From Natrinema ejinorense (GTDB lineage Archaea; Halobacteriota; Halobacteria; Halobacteriales; Natrialbaceae), in assembly GCF_002494345.1 (NCBI RefSeq), contig NZ_NXNI01000001.1, forward strand, positions 2,976,001 through 3,040,000: 64,000 bases of DNA. Direction: 5' to 3'. The number at the start of each line of letters is the position of its first letter. Positions within the stretch are counted from its first letter, which is position 1. The notes below the pieces were generated by a model. That model saw only the letters and a program-made list of their open reading frames with translations, did no database searches and was not told where the DNA came from. A program made the position numbers and the translations under genes. This document shows, one piece after another, positions 26,857-35,802 of the stretch.

Positions 26857-27416
26857 GACCAGCGACGCTACGGTCGGCCGATCCCATCGAACGCCGTCCC
26901 GGTGTACCGTCCGTTTCGACGCTTGTTTTTCGCTGTTTTGGACTGCGGTCGCGAGTGCGGTGACACGGTTCGGACGCTTCCGTGTGCCGACTGTAACGCC
27001 ACTTACACCGATGCCCCCGACAGTTTGCGGAGACGGACTGTCACTCGACGCGACGGCGAGCGCGGAACGGAAACCGATATACAACCGGACTGGATTCGTC
27101 GGGACGAACGCGCCGCACTGACAGCCAAGTATATAAAAAGTTCGCCATATGGAAACCAGTACTACTTGGATCAAACTACGAGTATTGTTTACATGGTAGC
27201 GGGCATCACCCACCCAACGCGCGCCCAGCATCGAACCGAGAAACCGAGACAACGGCTCCGGCCTGGGGCGACACCGTCCACGAGACCGACCGGGCGTGTG
27301 GACGCCGTTCCGGACGCGGGAGGCACTGCCGACACCGATCGATCGGTTGTCCGTCGACAGCGATTTCCGTCGTCGACTCGACGCCGTCGCGACCGGTTCG
27401 GGCTCGAGGTGACCCG
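26857..27416 (+). promoter_or_regulatory. Intergenic region hutH-nhaC with strong TATA box
   Basis: About 560 bp without a convincing gene. TATATAAAAA at 27130-27139 is the clearest TATA box in the window and would start a transcript near 27160, leaving a 5' leader of about 255 nt before the NhaC-type gene. Open frames here (for example 27193-27423, overlapping the NhaC start) have poor codon bias. The leader could be regulatory, or could hide a small upstream ORF. Confidence 0.5.
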
Positions 27417-28892
27417 ATGGTAGCGCTCGAGCCGCAACTGTTCGAGGATATCGATCCCGAGAAACGGCCGTCGTTGCTTGCGGCGCTCGTCCCCGTCGTG
27501 GCGATGCTCGGGTTCCTCAGCGTCGGGATCGTCTTGCTCGAGTTGGACCCGCAGTTCCCGCTCCTCTGGGGGATCGCGTTTACCGGGCTGTTCGCCCGGT
27601 ACCACCTCGGCCTGTCGTGGGCGGACCAGTACGACGGAATTACCGATAGCCTCCTCATGGGGATGCAGGTCATCCTCATCATGTTCGTCGTCTATGCGCT
27701 GATCGCCACGTGGATTCAGGCGGGGACGATTCCGGGGCTGATGTACTACGGGCTCGAACTGCTCACGCCGGCGGTCTTCCTGCCGATGACCGCGATCCTC
27801 GCGGCGCTCGTCACGTTCGCCGTCGGCTCGTCGTGGACGACCGCGGGGACGCTCGGCGTCGCGTTCATCGGTATCGGGGCTGGGCTGGGCATTCCGATGC
27901 CGATGACGGCCGGCGCGATTCTGACCGGCGCATACACCGGGGACAAGCAGTCCCCGCTCTCGGACACGACGAACCTCGCCGCTGCCGTGACGAACACCGA
28001 CCTCTACGATCACATCAACGCGATGCGGTTCGGGACGCTCATCGCGTTCGGCCTCTCCGTCGGGCTCTACGCCATCCTCGGCCTCCGTGCCTCCGGGACG
28101 ATTCCAGCCGGACGGGTCGCGGAGATTCAGGGTGCCATTCAGGGCACGTACGTCGTGACACCGCTGGTCTTCGTGCCGCTGGTGTTGACGTTCGGACTGG
28201 CAATCTACGGCCTGCCGGCGCTGCCGGCGCTCGGCGTCGGCGTGTTCGCCGGCGTCCTCACCGCCGTCGGCGTCCAGGGGACCGGATTCGCCGCGGCGTG
28301 GACCGTCGCACAGTCCGGAACGGCCCCCGAGACCGGGATGGAACTGGTAAGCGGGTTGCTCCAGAGCGACGGCCTGCTCGGCGGTGCGTGGATCGTCACG
28401 ATCGCGATCGCCGCGCTCTCGCTCGGGGGGTTACTCGAGCGTGCCGGCGTGCTGGCGGTTCTCGCACACCACCTCGGCCGACTGAGCCGCGGCGAGGCGA
28501 GTCTCACCGGCGTCACCATCCTCTCCGCGATCTCGATGAACGTCCTCGCGGCCGAACAGTACATCAGCATCGTCGTCCCCGGGATGTCCCTTCGAAACCT
28601 CTACCGCGAACAGGGGCTGAAGATGGAGAACCTCTCGCGTGCCGTCGAAGCGTCGGGCACGACGACCGCGGTCCTCATCCCGTGGTCGAGCGGCGGCCTG
28701 TTCATGGCCGGAACGCTGGGCGTCCCGACGCTGTCGTACGCGCCGTACTACTTCTTTGGCTTCCTGTCGCCGCTCGTGCTCCTCTTGATGGGCGTGACCG
28801 GCTGGCAGATCACGTCCGAGACTCGAGCGGCGCCCCCCGAAACCGCATCGACGACCGACGGCGCGACGGCCGTCACGGGCGGCGACGAGTAA
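27417..28892 (+). CDS. nhaC: NhaC-family Na+/H+ antiporter-like transporter
   Basis: A 491-residue polytopic membrane protein with about 11-12 hydrophobic segments. The NhaC-family core is visible: VTFAVGSSWTTAGTLGVAFI, GIPMPMTAGAILTGAYTGDK followed by QSPLSDTTNLAAAVTNTDLY, and VLIPWSSGGLFMAGTLGVP. Members exchange Na+ for H+ or, in some branches, organic substrates (malate/lactate in MleN; a histidine role is proposed for Bacillus YuiF of the same superfamily). Its position just after the hut operon, but with its own promoter, makes a histidine-linked transport role worth considering. Sequence alone does not separate this from a plain antiporter. Confidence 0.88.
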   Translation: MVALEPQLFEDIDPEKRPSLLAALVPVVAMLGFLSVGIVLLELDPQFPLLWGIAFTGLFARYHLGLSWADQYDGITDSLLMGMQVILIMFVVYALIATWIQAGTIPGLMYYGLELLTPAVFLPMTAILAALVTFAVGSSWTTAGTLGVAFIGIGAGLGIPMPMTAGAILTGAYTGDKQSPLSDTTNLAAAVTNTDLYDHINAMRFGTLIAFGLSVGLYAILGLRASGTIPAGRVAEIQGAIQGTYVVTPLVFVPLVLTFGLAIYGLPALPALGVGVFAGVLTAVGVQGTGFAAAWTVAQSGTAPETGMELVSGLLQSDGLLGGAWIVTIAIAALSLGGLLERAGVLAVLAHHLGRLSRGEASLTGVTILSAISMNVLAAEQYISIVVPGMSLRNLYREQGLKMENLSRAVEASGTTTAVLIPWSSGGLFMAGTLGVPTLSYAPYYFFGFLSPLVLLLMGVTGWQITSETRAAPPETASTTDGATAVTGGDE

Positions 28893-29032
28893 CGTCGGCC
28901 GCGGGGTCGAATCGGCCCACCGACCGGCCGCCACCCGTCGTCGATATCGGAGCGCCGGCCGCCCGGGTACGGCGGCACGTGACCAACGGGAATGTCACAA
29001 TCCCTTTCTACGCCATTCCCGTCCCTTCGCAT

Positions 29033-29458
29033 ATGTTCTACGAACAGCGGCTGACCGTTCCCGACTCGCCCGCCGACCTCCGGGCCGAGTACGAGGCCGA
29101 TTTCACAACGATCGTCGACGAACGCGGGCCCGAGGCCGTCGCCGACGAAACCGACCTCGAGCCGGAGACGCTCGAGGCGATGGCCGCGGGCGAGTCGCCT
29201 TCGTTGACCCTCGAGCAGGCCGCCCGGATCCAGTCGCTCGAGGCGGGCGAACCCGATTCGGAAACGATCGTCACGATGGCGCTCGAGCACCTGCTGTTGG
29301 GGATGTCGACCGCCGTTCTCGACGTGGATGCGGTCGAGAGCCACCTCGAGATCGACCTGGACGCCAAGGAGATCCAGCAGAAGATCGAAGGGCGAGCACC
29401 CATGTCCTTCGAGGAGTTCGTCCACGTCCAGTACGTGATCGCGGACGGGGCTCCCTGA
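29033..29458 (+). CDS. DUF5791-like haloarchaeal protein
   Basis: A 141-residue acidic, mainly helical protein of unknown function. It begins MFYEQRLTVPDSPADLRAEY. A repressor-like helical stretch follows (ADETDLEPETLEAMAAGESP, then SLTLEQAARIQSL), which looks like a cryptic helix-turn-helix, and the ending DAKEIQQKIEGRAPMSFEEF is strongly conserved-looking. TTTCTACGCC and similar T-rich sequence upstream gives no clear TATA box. The family name is from memory. It stands alone between nhaC and the ATP-grasp gene. Confidence 0.7.
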   Translation: MFYEQRLTVPDSPADLRAEYEADFTTIVDERGPEAVADETDLEPETLEAMAAGESPSLTLEQAARIQSLEAGEPDSETIVTMALEHLLLGMSTAVLDVDAVESHLEIDLDAKEIQQKIEGRAPMSFEEFVHVQYVIADGAP

Positions 29459-29723
29459 CTCGCCAGCGTGGCGTCCGGCCGTCCTGGTGCCGTCATCGGA
29501 GAGCGACGATCCGAACAGCCCGAAGCCACCCTCCTCGAGCCAGTAATCGCCACCTACTGCGGTGTACGCGATGCGAACCCCGATCGCGGAGGGGTGTGGA
29601 TGGGCGACGATTCCCGGTGCCGGACCGAGAGCAGATGTAATGAGCCGTGTTCGAAACGTCCGGCCGGCGATGAGGACGGCCGGCGAACGCCGAGGGATCG
29701 CATCGCGTAGCCGATCCATAACA

Positions 29724-31109
29724 ATGCGATACGATACCCAGTTGTCGCTCATGCAACGTCACAGGGGCGAGGCTGGCGTGGTCGTACCTGGAATCGACGC
29801 GCCGAGTACCGTCGCCTGTCTCCGCTCGCTTCGACCGCGTGGCGTCCGAACCATCGTCGGCTCCGAGTCACGGTCGACTCCGGCAGCCGCCTCGACCTAC
29901 CGTGACGAGTTCGTCAGTCTCCCCGACCCCGAAACGGATCTCGTCGCGTACGGCGACGCGTTGCTCTCGCTGGCAGAGCGGCCCGACGTTCGGACGATCA
30001 TCCCAGTCCGGGAGGAAGACGTCTACGTCCTCGCGAACCGAAAGGAGGCCTTCGCCGCCGAGATCGCGACCCCCTGGCCGGAGTTCGAGACGCTCCAACG
30101 GGTCCAGGATCGAGTCGAACTCTTCGAGGCCGCCAGCGCGGCCGGCGTCGGCGCTCCCGAGACCGCCCTCCTCGACCAGTGGGACGACTGGGATCGGGAA
30201 ACGATCGTGAAACCACGCTACACCGTGGCCGCTCCCGCCTATCTCGGTTCGCGGTTCGACGACGCCGAAATCGGTTCGACGGAGTACCAGCGGCCGGGAA
30301 CGCGACCGGACCCACAGGCAATGCGGGACCGACGGGGACACACCCCGCTCGTCCAGGAACGGATCCCCGACGTACGGGAGTTCGGATTCTTCGCCCTCTA
30401 CGACCACGGCGAACCGGTCGCGACCTTTCAGCACTGCCAGCGTCGGGGATGGAAGTACTGTGGCGGACCAAGCGCCTACCGGGAGTCGATCCACGTTCCC
30501 GCCCTCGAGACCGCCGGGCGGGCGCTACTGGGCGAACTGGAGTGGCACGGCCTCGCGATGGTCGAGTTCCTGCGCGATCCCGCGGACGGCGAGTTCAAGC
30601 TGATGGAGATCAATCCCCGGTTCTGGTCGTCGCTGCCGTTTTCCGTCCGGGCGGGCGCGGATTTCCCCCACTACTACTGGCAGCTCGCGACGGGCGAACG
30701 GATCGAAACGGGCCCGACGTACGCGGTCGGCATGGGCGGCCACCTCCTCCGGGGGGAACTCAGTTATCTCCACAGCGTGGCGACCGAGGAGTACCCGCTC
30801 GTCGACCGGCCCTCGCTGGGCACCGCCGTCCGCGAGGTCGCCACGTCGCTCCTTCGGCACCCCCGATTCGATTACGCGTCCGCCGCCGATCCGGTGCCGT
30901 TTTTCCAGGACGGCGTGAACCTCGTGCGAGCGTGGCTCGAGACCCAATCCGATCCGGAGTCCTCGGCCGAAACCGAGATCGAGATCGGGGACGGGACCGT
31001 CGTCGAGAGCGACGACCGGGCGGAACCGACGGATACGAACCCCGTTTCGGAGGGGGATCCGACGCGGTCGGCCCAGACCGACGGCGGGTCGCGATCCGAG
31101 TCACGGTGA
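29724..31109 (+). CDS. ATP-grasp carboxylate-amine ligase-like protein
   Basis: A 461-residue ATP-grasp protein resembling the CarB-like carboxylate-amine ligases. The N-terminal pre-ATP-grasp domain has VVVPGIDAPSTVACLRSL and a segment ending in FVSLPDPETD. ATP-binding strands include ETIVKPRYTV and LVQERIPDVREFGFF. The Mg-binding motif near the C-terminus of the fold is FKLMEINPRFWSSLPFSVRAG. The last ~75 residues are low-complexity, Glu/Asp/Thr-rich and probably disordered. The start is 29724 (MRYDTQLSLMQRHRGEAG) or the Met at 29751; upstream in-frame sequence looks non-coding. The reaction is unknown; related proteins act on amino-acid-type or cell-surface substrates. Confidence 0.8.
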   Translation: MRYDTQLSLMQRHRGEAGVVVPGIDAPSTVACLRSLRPRGVRTIVGSESRSTPAAASTYRDEFVSLPDPETDLVAYGDALLSLAERPDVRTIIPVREEDVYVLANRKEAFAAEIATPWPEFETLQRVQDRVELFEAASAAGVGAPETALLDQWDDWDRETIVKPRYTVAAPAYLGSRFDDAEIGSTEYQRPGTRPDPQAMRDRRGHTPLVQERIPDVREFGFFALYDHGEPVATFQHCQRRGWKYCGGPSAYRESIHVPALETAGRALLGELEWHGLAMVEFLRDPADGEFKLMEINPRFWSSLPFSVRAGADFPHYYWQLATGERIETGPTYAVGMGGHLLRGELSYLHSVATEEYPLVDRPSLGTAVREVATSLLRHPRFDYASAADPVPFFQDGVNLVRAWLETQSDPESSAETEIEIGDGTVVESDDRAEPTDTNPVSEGDPTRSAQTDGGSRSESR

Positions 31110-31232
31110 CGAGAGAGCAATCTCCGAGCGAAAAAGCGGGTACGCTGACTCGGATCGCAGCGACCGTCCGTGGCTTTGCTCGGAACGTGAACCCTTAACC
31201 GGAACCGACCCCAGGTTCCGATATGACTCGAG

Positions 31233-32237
31233 GTGCTGTCCGTGGTCAGTAGCGGTGGGATAGATCGACTCCTGACGGTCGGCCTCGGCGCGCTCGCGTC
31301 CGTCGCGATCGCCGTCGTCCTGTTCGTCGTCTATCCGGAGACGCTGACGGACCTGCTTGGCGTACTGGTCGCGATCGCCGTCGCCCTCGTCGGCGTACGG
31401 TTCGCGAGCAACATCGCGGACTCGCTGTTTCCGACCTACGACGTCGCGGAGGTCGCCGTCGAGGGGCCGATCAGCCGAGACGGCGGCGGCGGCCGACTAC
31501 CCACGAGTCCGGGGTCGACGCCGGCCGACGACGTCGTCGAGCAGATCGATCGCGCGAACGACGACGACAACGTGCGAGCGCTGTTGGTGAAGCTGAACAC
31601 GCCCGGCGGCGAGGTCGTTCCCAGCGACGACATTCGCCTGGCCGCCGAGCGCTTCGACGGGCCGACCGTCGCCTACGCGACCGACGTCTGTGCCAGCGGC
31701 GGCTACTGGATCGCCAGCGGCTGCGACGAACTCTGGGCCCGCGAGGGCTCGATCGTCGGCTCGATCGGCGTCATCGGCTCCCGAGTCAACGCCAGCGACC
31801 TCGCCGAGAAGGTCGGCCTCTCCTACGAGCGCTTCGCCGCCGGCGAGTTCAAGGACGCCGGCACCCCGCTGAAGGAACTCGAGGAGAAGGAACGCGAGTA
31901 CCTGCAGGGAGTGATCGACGACTACTACGAGACGTTCGTCGAGCGCGTGAGCGACGGCCGCGATCTAGAGCCGGAGTTCGTTCGCGATACTGAGGCCCGG
32001 ATCTACCTCGGCGAGGAAGCCGCCGACATGGAGCTGGTCGATCAGCTCGGTACCCGCCGGGAGATCGAAACCGAACTCGCGGATCGGCTCGACACCGACG
32101 AGGTGACCGTCGAGGAGTTCGAACCCGAACGGCCGCTGATGGCTCGCGTCGGAACGGGTGCCCAACGGATCGCGTACGCCTTCGGGGCCGGAATCGCCGG
32201 CGTCACCGGCGACCGGGAGTTTCGGCTTCGAACGTAG
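31233..32237 (+). CDS. sppA: Signal peptide peptidase A-like S49 protease
   Basis: A ~334-residue membrane serine protease that degrades residual signal peptides or membrane fragments. Two N-terminal membrane helices lie near residues 12-33 and 38-56. The S49 domain follows: LLVKLNTPGGEVVPSDDI, the nucleophile Ser155 in CASGGYWIASG, SIVGSIGVIGS, and the general-base Lys207 in AAGEFKDAGTPLKELEEKE. Archaeal SppA is half the length of the E. coli enzyme, as here. The start codon must be GTG, at 31233 or 31242; an ATG at 31223 opens only a 9-codon out-of-frame minigene that overlaps both. Confidence 0.9.
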   Translation: MLSVVSSGGIDRLLTVGLGALASVAIAVVLFVVYPETLTDLLGVLVAIAVALVGVRFASNIADSLFPTYDVAEVAVEGPISRDGGGGRLPTSPGSTPADDVVEQIDRANDDDNVRALLVKLNTPGGEVVPSDDIRLAAERFDGPTVAYATDVCASGGYWIASGCDELWAREGSIVGSIGVIGSRVNASDLAEKVGLSYERFAAGEFKDAGTPLKELEEKEREYLQGVIDDYYETFVERVSDGRDLEPEFVRDTEARIYLGEEAADMELVDQLGTRREIETELADRLDTDEVTVEEFEPERPLMARVGTGAQRIAYAFGAGIAGVTGDREFRLRT

Positions 32238-32258
32238 CGAATCGGTGTCCCTCTCGAC

Positions 32259-35200
32259 TCAGGGCGGGCTCGCTCCCGGCTCCTCGACGGCCAGTGCCCA
32301 CCCCTCGAGCCACTCGCGAAGGCCCGAATCGGGGACGGACAGCGAGTGCGTGTTCACGGGGAGATCGGGGTAGCCGCCGACCGCGTCCGGATCCGGAATC
32401 CAGTAGTCGTACTCCGAGTCGAGCCGATCGTTGCCGGCTCGATCGGCGATCTCCCGGACGATCCGCTCGTCGTTGGCCGTCCGGTCGGCCGGCCGCGCGC
32501 CGGCGTACCGGAGGTTGTGTTCCTCGACCTCGCTCGAGGACATCGTTTCGAGGCCGTCGGGCCACAGCGGCCGGGAACTCAGCGAGTCGGTCTCGGCGAA
32601 GGGCTGGTCGTCGTCCAGCGGCGGATCGGCGGTGACGTTGTCCTCGTGGTAGGCGGAGCCACCCTCGAGAGGTGCGTCTCCGGTGTCGAGAACGCCGGTG
32701 TAGACGTTTCCGACGAAGCTCGTGACGGTCGATCCGTCGGCGTCGGCCGCGTAATCGTAGAAGTACGCGAAGTTGTTGACGACGACCGACTCCGTGTCGC
32801 TTTTGAGCCGCGGCACGCGGCCACGGATCTTCGCCCAGACGTTGCCTGCCAGCGTGACGTTGTCGGCGCCGTCGCCGACGAGCGTACCGTAGTTGTGATC
32901 GGAGCCGTCGCCGTAGGGGTCGTACAGCCCCTCGTAGATCAGGTTGTTCGTGTAGGTGGTCCGGTTCGTGTCGTAGCCGACGGACAGACACTCGTCGGTC
33001 CCCCACGAGGCCGTCACGTGATCGACGACGTTGTTCGTCGTCTCGTCCTCGGTGTTGAACGAGTCGTTGCCCTGGATATTCCCGTCGGAACCGGGGCCGA
33101 TCCGCGAGCGGACGTGCTGGACGACACAGTCGTCGGCGGCGACCTGCAGCATGCCGTTGATGAACGAGATTCCCGGCGAGGGAGCCGTCTGTCCGGCGAT
33201 CCAGCACTTATCCTCGGTGACTCGAAGCGTGTCGCCCCCGAGGTCGACGGTGCCGCTGGTCTCGAAGACGACCACGCGCGGGCCACTCGCCTGGAACGGA
33301 GCTTCGACCGCGCTGCGGGTCGGTTCCCGTACCCTGTAGACGTCGACGTCGTCGTCGAGCCACGGTGCCGGCGTCGCGAACCCGTCGTCGAGGTCGAAGA
33401 ACGCGCCACCCGAATCGTCGGCGGCTTCGTCGGTCGTGAACGCAGCTGTCTCGCCGGTGTCGACGTCTCCGTCGTCGGCCTCGGCGACCGCGCGGAACTC
33501 GTAGTCGGTCTCGGCCGAGAGCCCGAACACGCTCTGACCGAACTCGCCGGGTTCCGCGAGCGTGTCCGCGCTCGAGCGTTCCCATTCGGCGTCGTCCTCG
33601 GCTTCGTCGTCGGCGACGGGGCGGTACTCGAAGGCGACGTCCGCCGAAGACGCCCGGCCGCCCAGCTCCTCGAGCGTGCCGTTCAGCGTCGCCGACGTGC
33701 CGTCGACGCTCGTGGCCTCGCCGGTCGTGACGACGGGCTCGGTGTCCGGTCCGGTGGTGGCGAACGTTGCGACCGCGCCGGTATCGGTGTCGCCGTCGCC
33801 GGCCTCGACGACCGCACGGAACTCGTAATCGATCTCGCTCGAGAGCGCCGTCAGCTCGGCGCTGAAGGATCCGGGTTCGGACAGCGTCCCGCCGCTCGTG
33901 GTCAGCCACGATTCCGCCACAGCGGCGCGGTATTCGAATCCGACGGCCGCCGAGGACGACCCGCCCAGCGAGTCGAGTTGGCCCGAGACCACTGCCGTCG
34001 TCTCGGTGATATCCGCGACCGAACCCGTCGCGACCACGGGATTCGTATCGACCGGTGCGCCGTCGTCCCCGGAGACGCTGCCGGCGACCGCGACGTCGCC
34101 GATGTCCCGGTTGTGGGTCGGCGAGACGCCCCCAAGCTCGGAGAACTCGGCGGCACACAGGGTTCCCGCGTTGTGGCTGGTGACCGCGAGTCCGAGGTAG
34201 CCGCTTTCCTCGAGGTCGATCACGTCGCTCGAGAGTTCGGCCATGAGCGTCCAGTCGGTCCCGTCCGCCGACGCGTACGCGAGGAGCGTGTCGTCGCTCC
34301 GGACGAGCCGCTGGTAGCTGGCGTCCATCGTCCCGCCCGAAATCTCGCTCTCGCTCTCGCCGGCGTCGGATGTCAGGCTCGTCGAGTCGCCGCCGCTCTC
34401 GGAACGCCACTGGACAGACGTGTCGTGGCCCGGCGTCCGTCGGATCATGACGTTCTTCGCCTCGGGGTCGAGCGATTCGCGGACCATCAGTCCGGCCTTG
34501 GCGTACGCGTCGGTCTCCTCGAGGTCGTCGACCGCGACGACGGCGTCGAAGTCGCCGTTGACGTCGGTGAAGTAGTAGTGGCCCTCGTCGGATTCGTTCC
34601 AGATGTCGGTGCCGGCGCCCTCGACGACGAGCCCGTCCGTCTGGTCGACTGCGGTCTCGAACGTATTGGTCGATCCCCGATCGGCGTCGCCGTCGCTCGC
34701 CTCGAGGACAGCGCGGAACTCGTAGGCGGTATTGACCGAGAGGTCGCCGACCTGGTAGCTGAACGTACCGGTCGCGGAGAGCGTCTGCGAGGGGGTCGCG
34801 GTCCACGACCGCGCGCCGCTCGCGCGGTACTCGAAGTATGCGGTCGCCTCGTCGGCACCGCCCAGTTCGTCGACGGCACCGCCGAGGCTGGCCGACGAGG
34901 GGGTGACGTTCGAGGCAGACCCCGTCGAAACGACCGGCGCGGGGTCGCTACCACCGCCGGTATCGCCGTCGCTGGTGGAGACGCTGCCGGGAACTTCGAC
35001 GTCGCCGACGTCGGTGTTTTCGGTCGGTGTGAGCCCCGAGAGGTTCGAAAAGGTCGCCGCACAGAGGGTCCCCGCGTCGTGGCTCGTCACCGCGAGGCCG
35101 ACGTAGGCGCTGTCGGCGAAGTCGATCGTCCCCGCCGACGGCGAGATTTCGGCGATGAGCGTCCAGTTCTCGCCGTCGTCCGAGCCGTACGCCCGTATCG

Positions 35201-35645
35201 TCTCCCCCTCGCGAACGAGACGCTGCCAGTCGGCGGTGATCGTTCCGCTCGAAACCCTGCTCAGGTCCTCGCCGCTGTCCGACGTCGTGCTCTCGGCCTG
35301 ATCGCCGTCGTCCGAACGCCACTGGACGGACGTGTCGTTGCCGACGGTCTTCCGGATCATCGCGTGCTCCTCGTCGTTCGCGAGCGACTGACGGACCATC
35401 AGTCCGGCCTTGGCGTACGCGTCGGTCTCCTCGAGGTCGTCGATCTTGACTGTGACGTCGAAGTCGCCGTCGACTTCCTCGTAGTAGTAGTGGAACTCGT
35501 CGTCGTCGTTCCAGATGTCGTATCCGCCCCCCTCGATCGCAATCGTCGTCGTTGCTGCTGCGGTCCCGACCGCCCCTGTCGACAGGGCGCCGATGCTTCC
35601 TGCGCCGATTGTTTGCAGGAACGATCGTCGTTTTTGTTTAGTCAT
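32259..35645 (-). CDS. Tat-exported modular pectate lyase (PL1-like) with two sugar-binding-like and three FN3-like modules
   Basis: A 1128-residue secreted protein. Tat signal MTKQKRRSFLQTIGAGSIGA, cleaved near residue 31. Residues ~33-220 and ~338-523 are a duplicated beta-sandwich domain (DUF1349/laminin-G-like; both contain GLMVRxSL, DTSVQWRS, QRLVR and GLAVTSHxAGTLCAAxFS). Residues ~236-333, ~535-632 and ~636-738 are FN3-like linkers with YEFRAV. Residues ~748-1128 form a right-handed beta-helix similar to PL1 pectate lyases (GTVDLGGDTLRV, SPGISFINGMLQVAADDCVV, NNVVDHVTASWGTDE) with the usual ending RPLWPDGLETMSSSEVEEHN and AGARPADR. It would cleave pectate outside the cell. A TATA-like TATATTTT lies ~25 bp upstream of the ATG. 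Confidence 0.85.
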   Translation of the reverse strand: MTKQKRRSFLQTIGAGSIGALSTGAVGTAAATTTIAIEGGGYDIWNDDDEFHYYYEEVDGDFDVTVKIDDLEETDAYAKAGLMVRQSLANDEEHAMIRKTVGNDTSVQWRSDDGDQAESTTSDSGEDLSRVSSGTITADWQRLVREGETIRAYGSDDGENWTLIAEISPSAGTIDFADSAYVGLAVTSHDAGTLCAATFSNLSGLTPTENTDVGDVEVPGSVSTSDGDTGGGSDPAPVVSTGSASNVTPSSASLGGAVDELGGADEATAYFEYRASGARSWTATPSQTLSATGTFSYQVGDLSVNTAYEFRAVLEASDGDADRGSTNTFETAVDQTDGLVVEGAGTDIWNESDEGHYYFTDVNGDFDAVVAVDDLEETDAYAKAGLMVRESLDPEAKNVMIRRTPGHDTSVQWRSESGGDSTSLTSDAGESESEISGGTMDASYQRLVRSDDTLLAYASADGTDWTLMAELSSDVIDLEESGYLGLAVTSHNAGTLCAAEFSELGGVSPTHNRDIGDVAVAGSVSGDDGAPVDTNPVVATGSVADITETTAVVSGQLDSLGGSSSAAVGFEYRAAVAESWLTTSGGTLSEPGSFSAELTALSSEIDYEFRAVVEAGDGDTDTGAVATFATTGPDTEPVVTTGEATSVDGTSATLNGTLEELGGRASSADVAFEYRPVADDEAEDDAEWERSSADTLAEPGEFGQSVFGLSAETDYEFRAVAEADDGDVDTGETAAFTTDEAADDSGGAFFDLDDGFATPAPWLDDDVDVYRVREPTRSAVEAPFQASGPRVVVFETSGTVDLGGDTLRVTEDKCWIAGQTAPSPGISFINGMLQVAADDCVVQHVRSRIGPGSDGNIQGNDSFNTEDETTNNVVDHVTASWGTDECLSVGYDTNRTTYTNNLIYEGLYDPYGDGSDHNYGTLVGDGADNVTLAGNVWAKIRGRVPRLKSDTESVVVNNFAYFYDYAADADGSTVTSFVGNVYTGVLDTGDAPLEGGSAYHEDNVTADPPLDDDQPFAETDSLSSRPLWPDGLETMSSSEVEEHNLRYAGARPADRTANDERIVREIADRAGNDRLDSEYDYWIPDPDAVGGYPDLPVNTHSLSVPDSGLREWLEGWALAVEEPGASPP

Positions 35646-35665
35646 TCGGTATGCAATTTAATCAC

Positions 35666-35680
35666 TATATTTTGAGTAAA
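35666..35680 (-). promoter_or_regulatory. Pectate lyase promoter (TATA box)
   Basis: On the coding strand the sequence reads CTCAAAATATAG, centred about 25 bp before the ATG at 35645 within a very AT-rich 40-bp block. This fits a leaderless transcript. The block also contains TTTATTTA further upstream, which may serve as a second element. Confidence 0.55.
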
Positions 35681-35802
35681 TAAATGTTACTCGTCCGCTC
35701 CGATCGTGCGGAACGAAGACCGGTTTGGCGGCCGACCGTGCGGACCGCTCTCCGGCTACCGAGTAAGTGGTTTTATCGTTGCAGAGGGTCCAATCCCTAT
35801 CC

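Noticed and set aside
26902-27423. ORF in the hutH-nhaC gap
   Set aside because: Arg- and Thr-rich with weak codon bias, crosses the strong TATA box, and has no family-like sequence.
32346-35675. Very long antisense ORF (over 1100 codons) on the plus strand across the pectate lyase gene
   Set aside because: It is the mirror of a GC3-biased gene. The minus-strand frame has a Tat signal, recognisable domains and a promoter; the antisense frame has none.
35767-35802. Longer DUF373 start at the GTG 35767
   Set aside because: It overlaps the T-rich promoter sequence and the added residues do not match the family signature, which begins TTLVVCLDRTDDVG.
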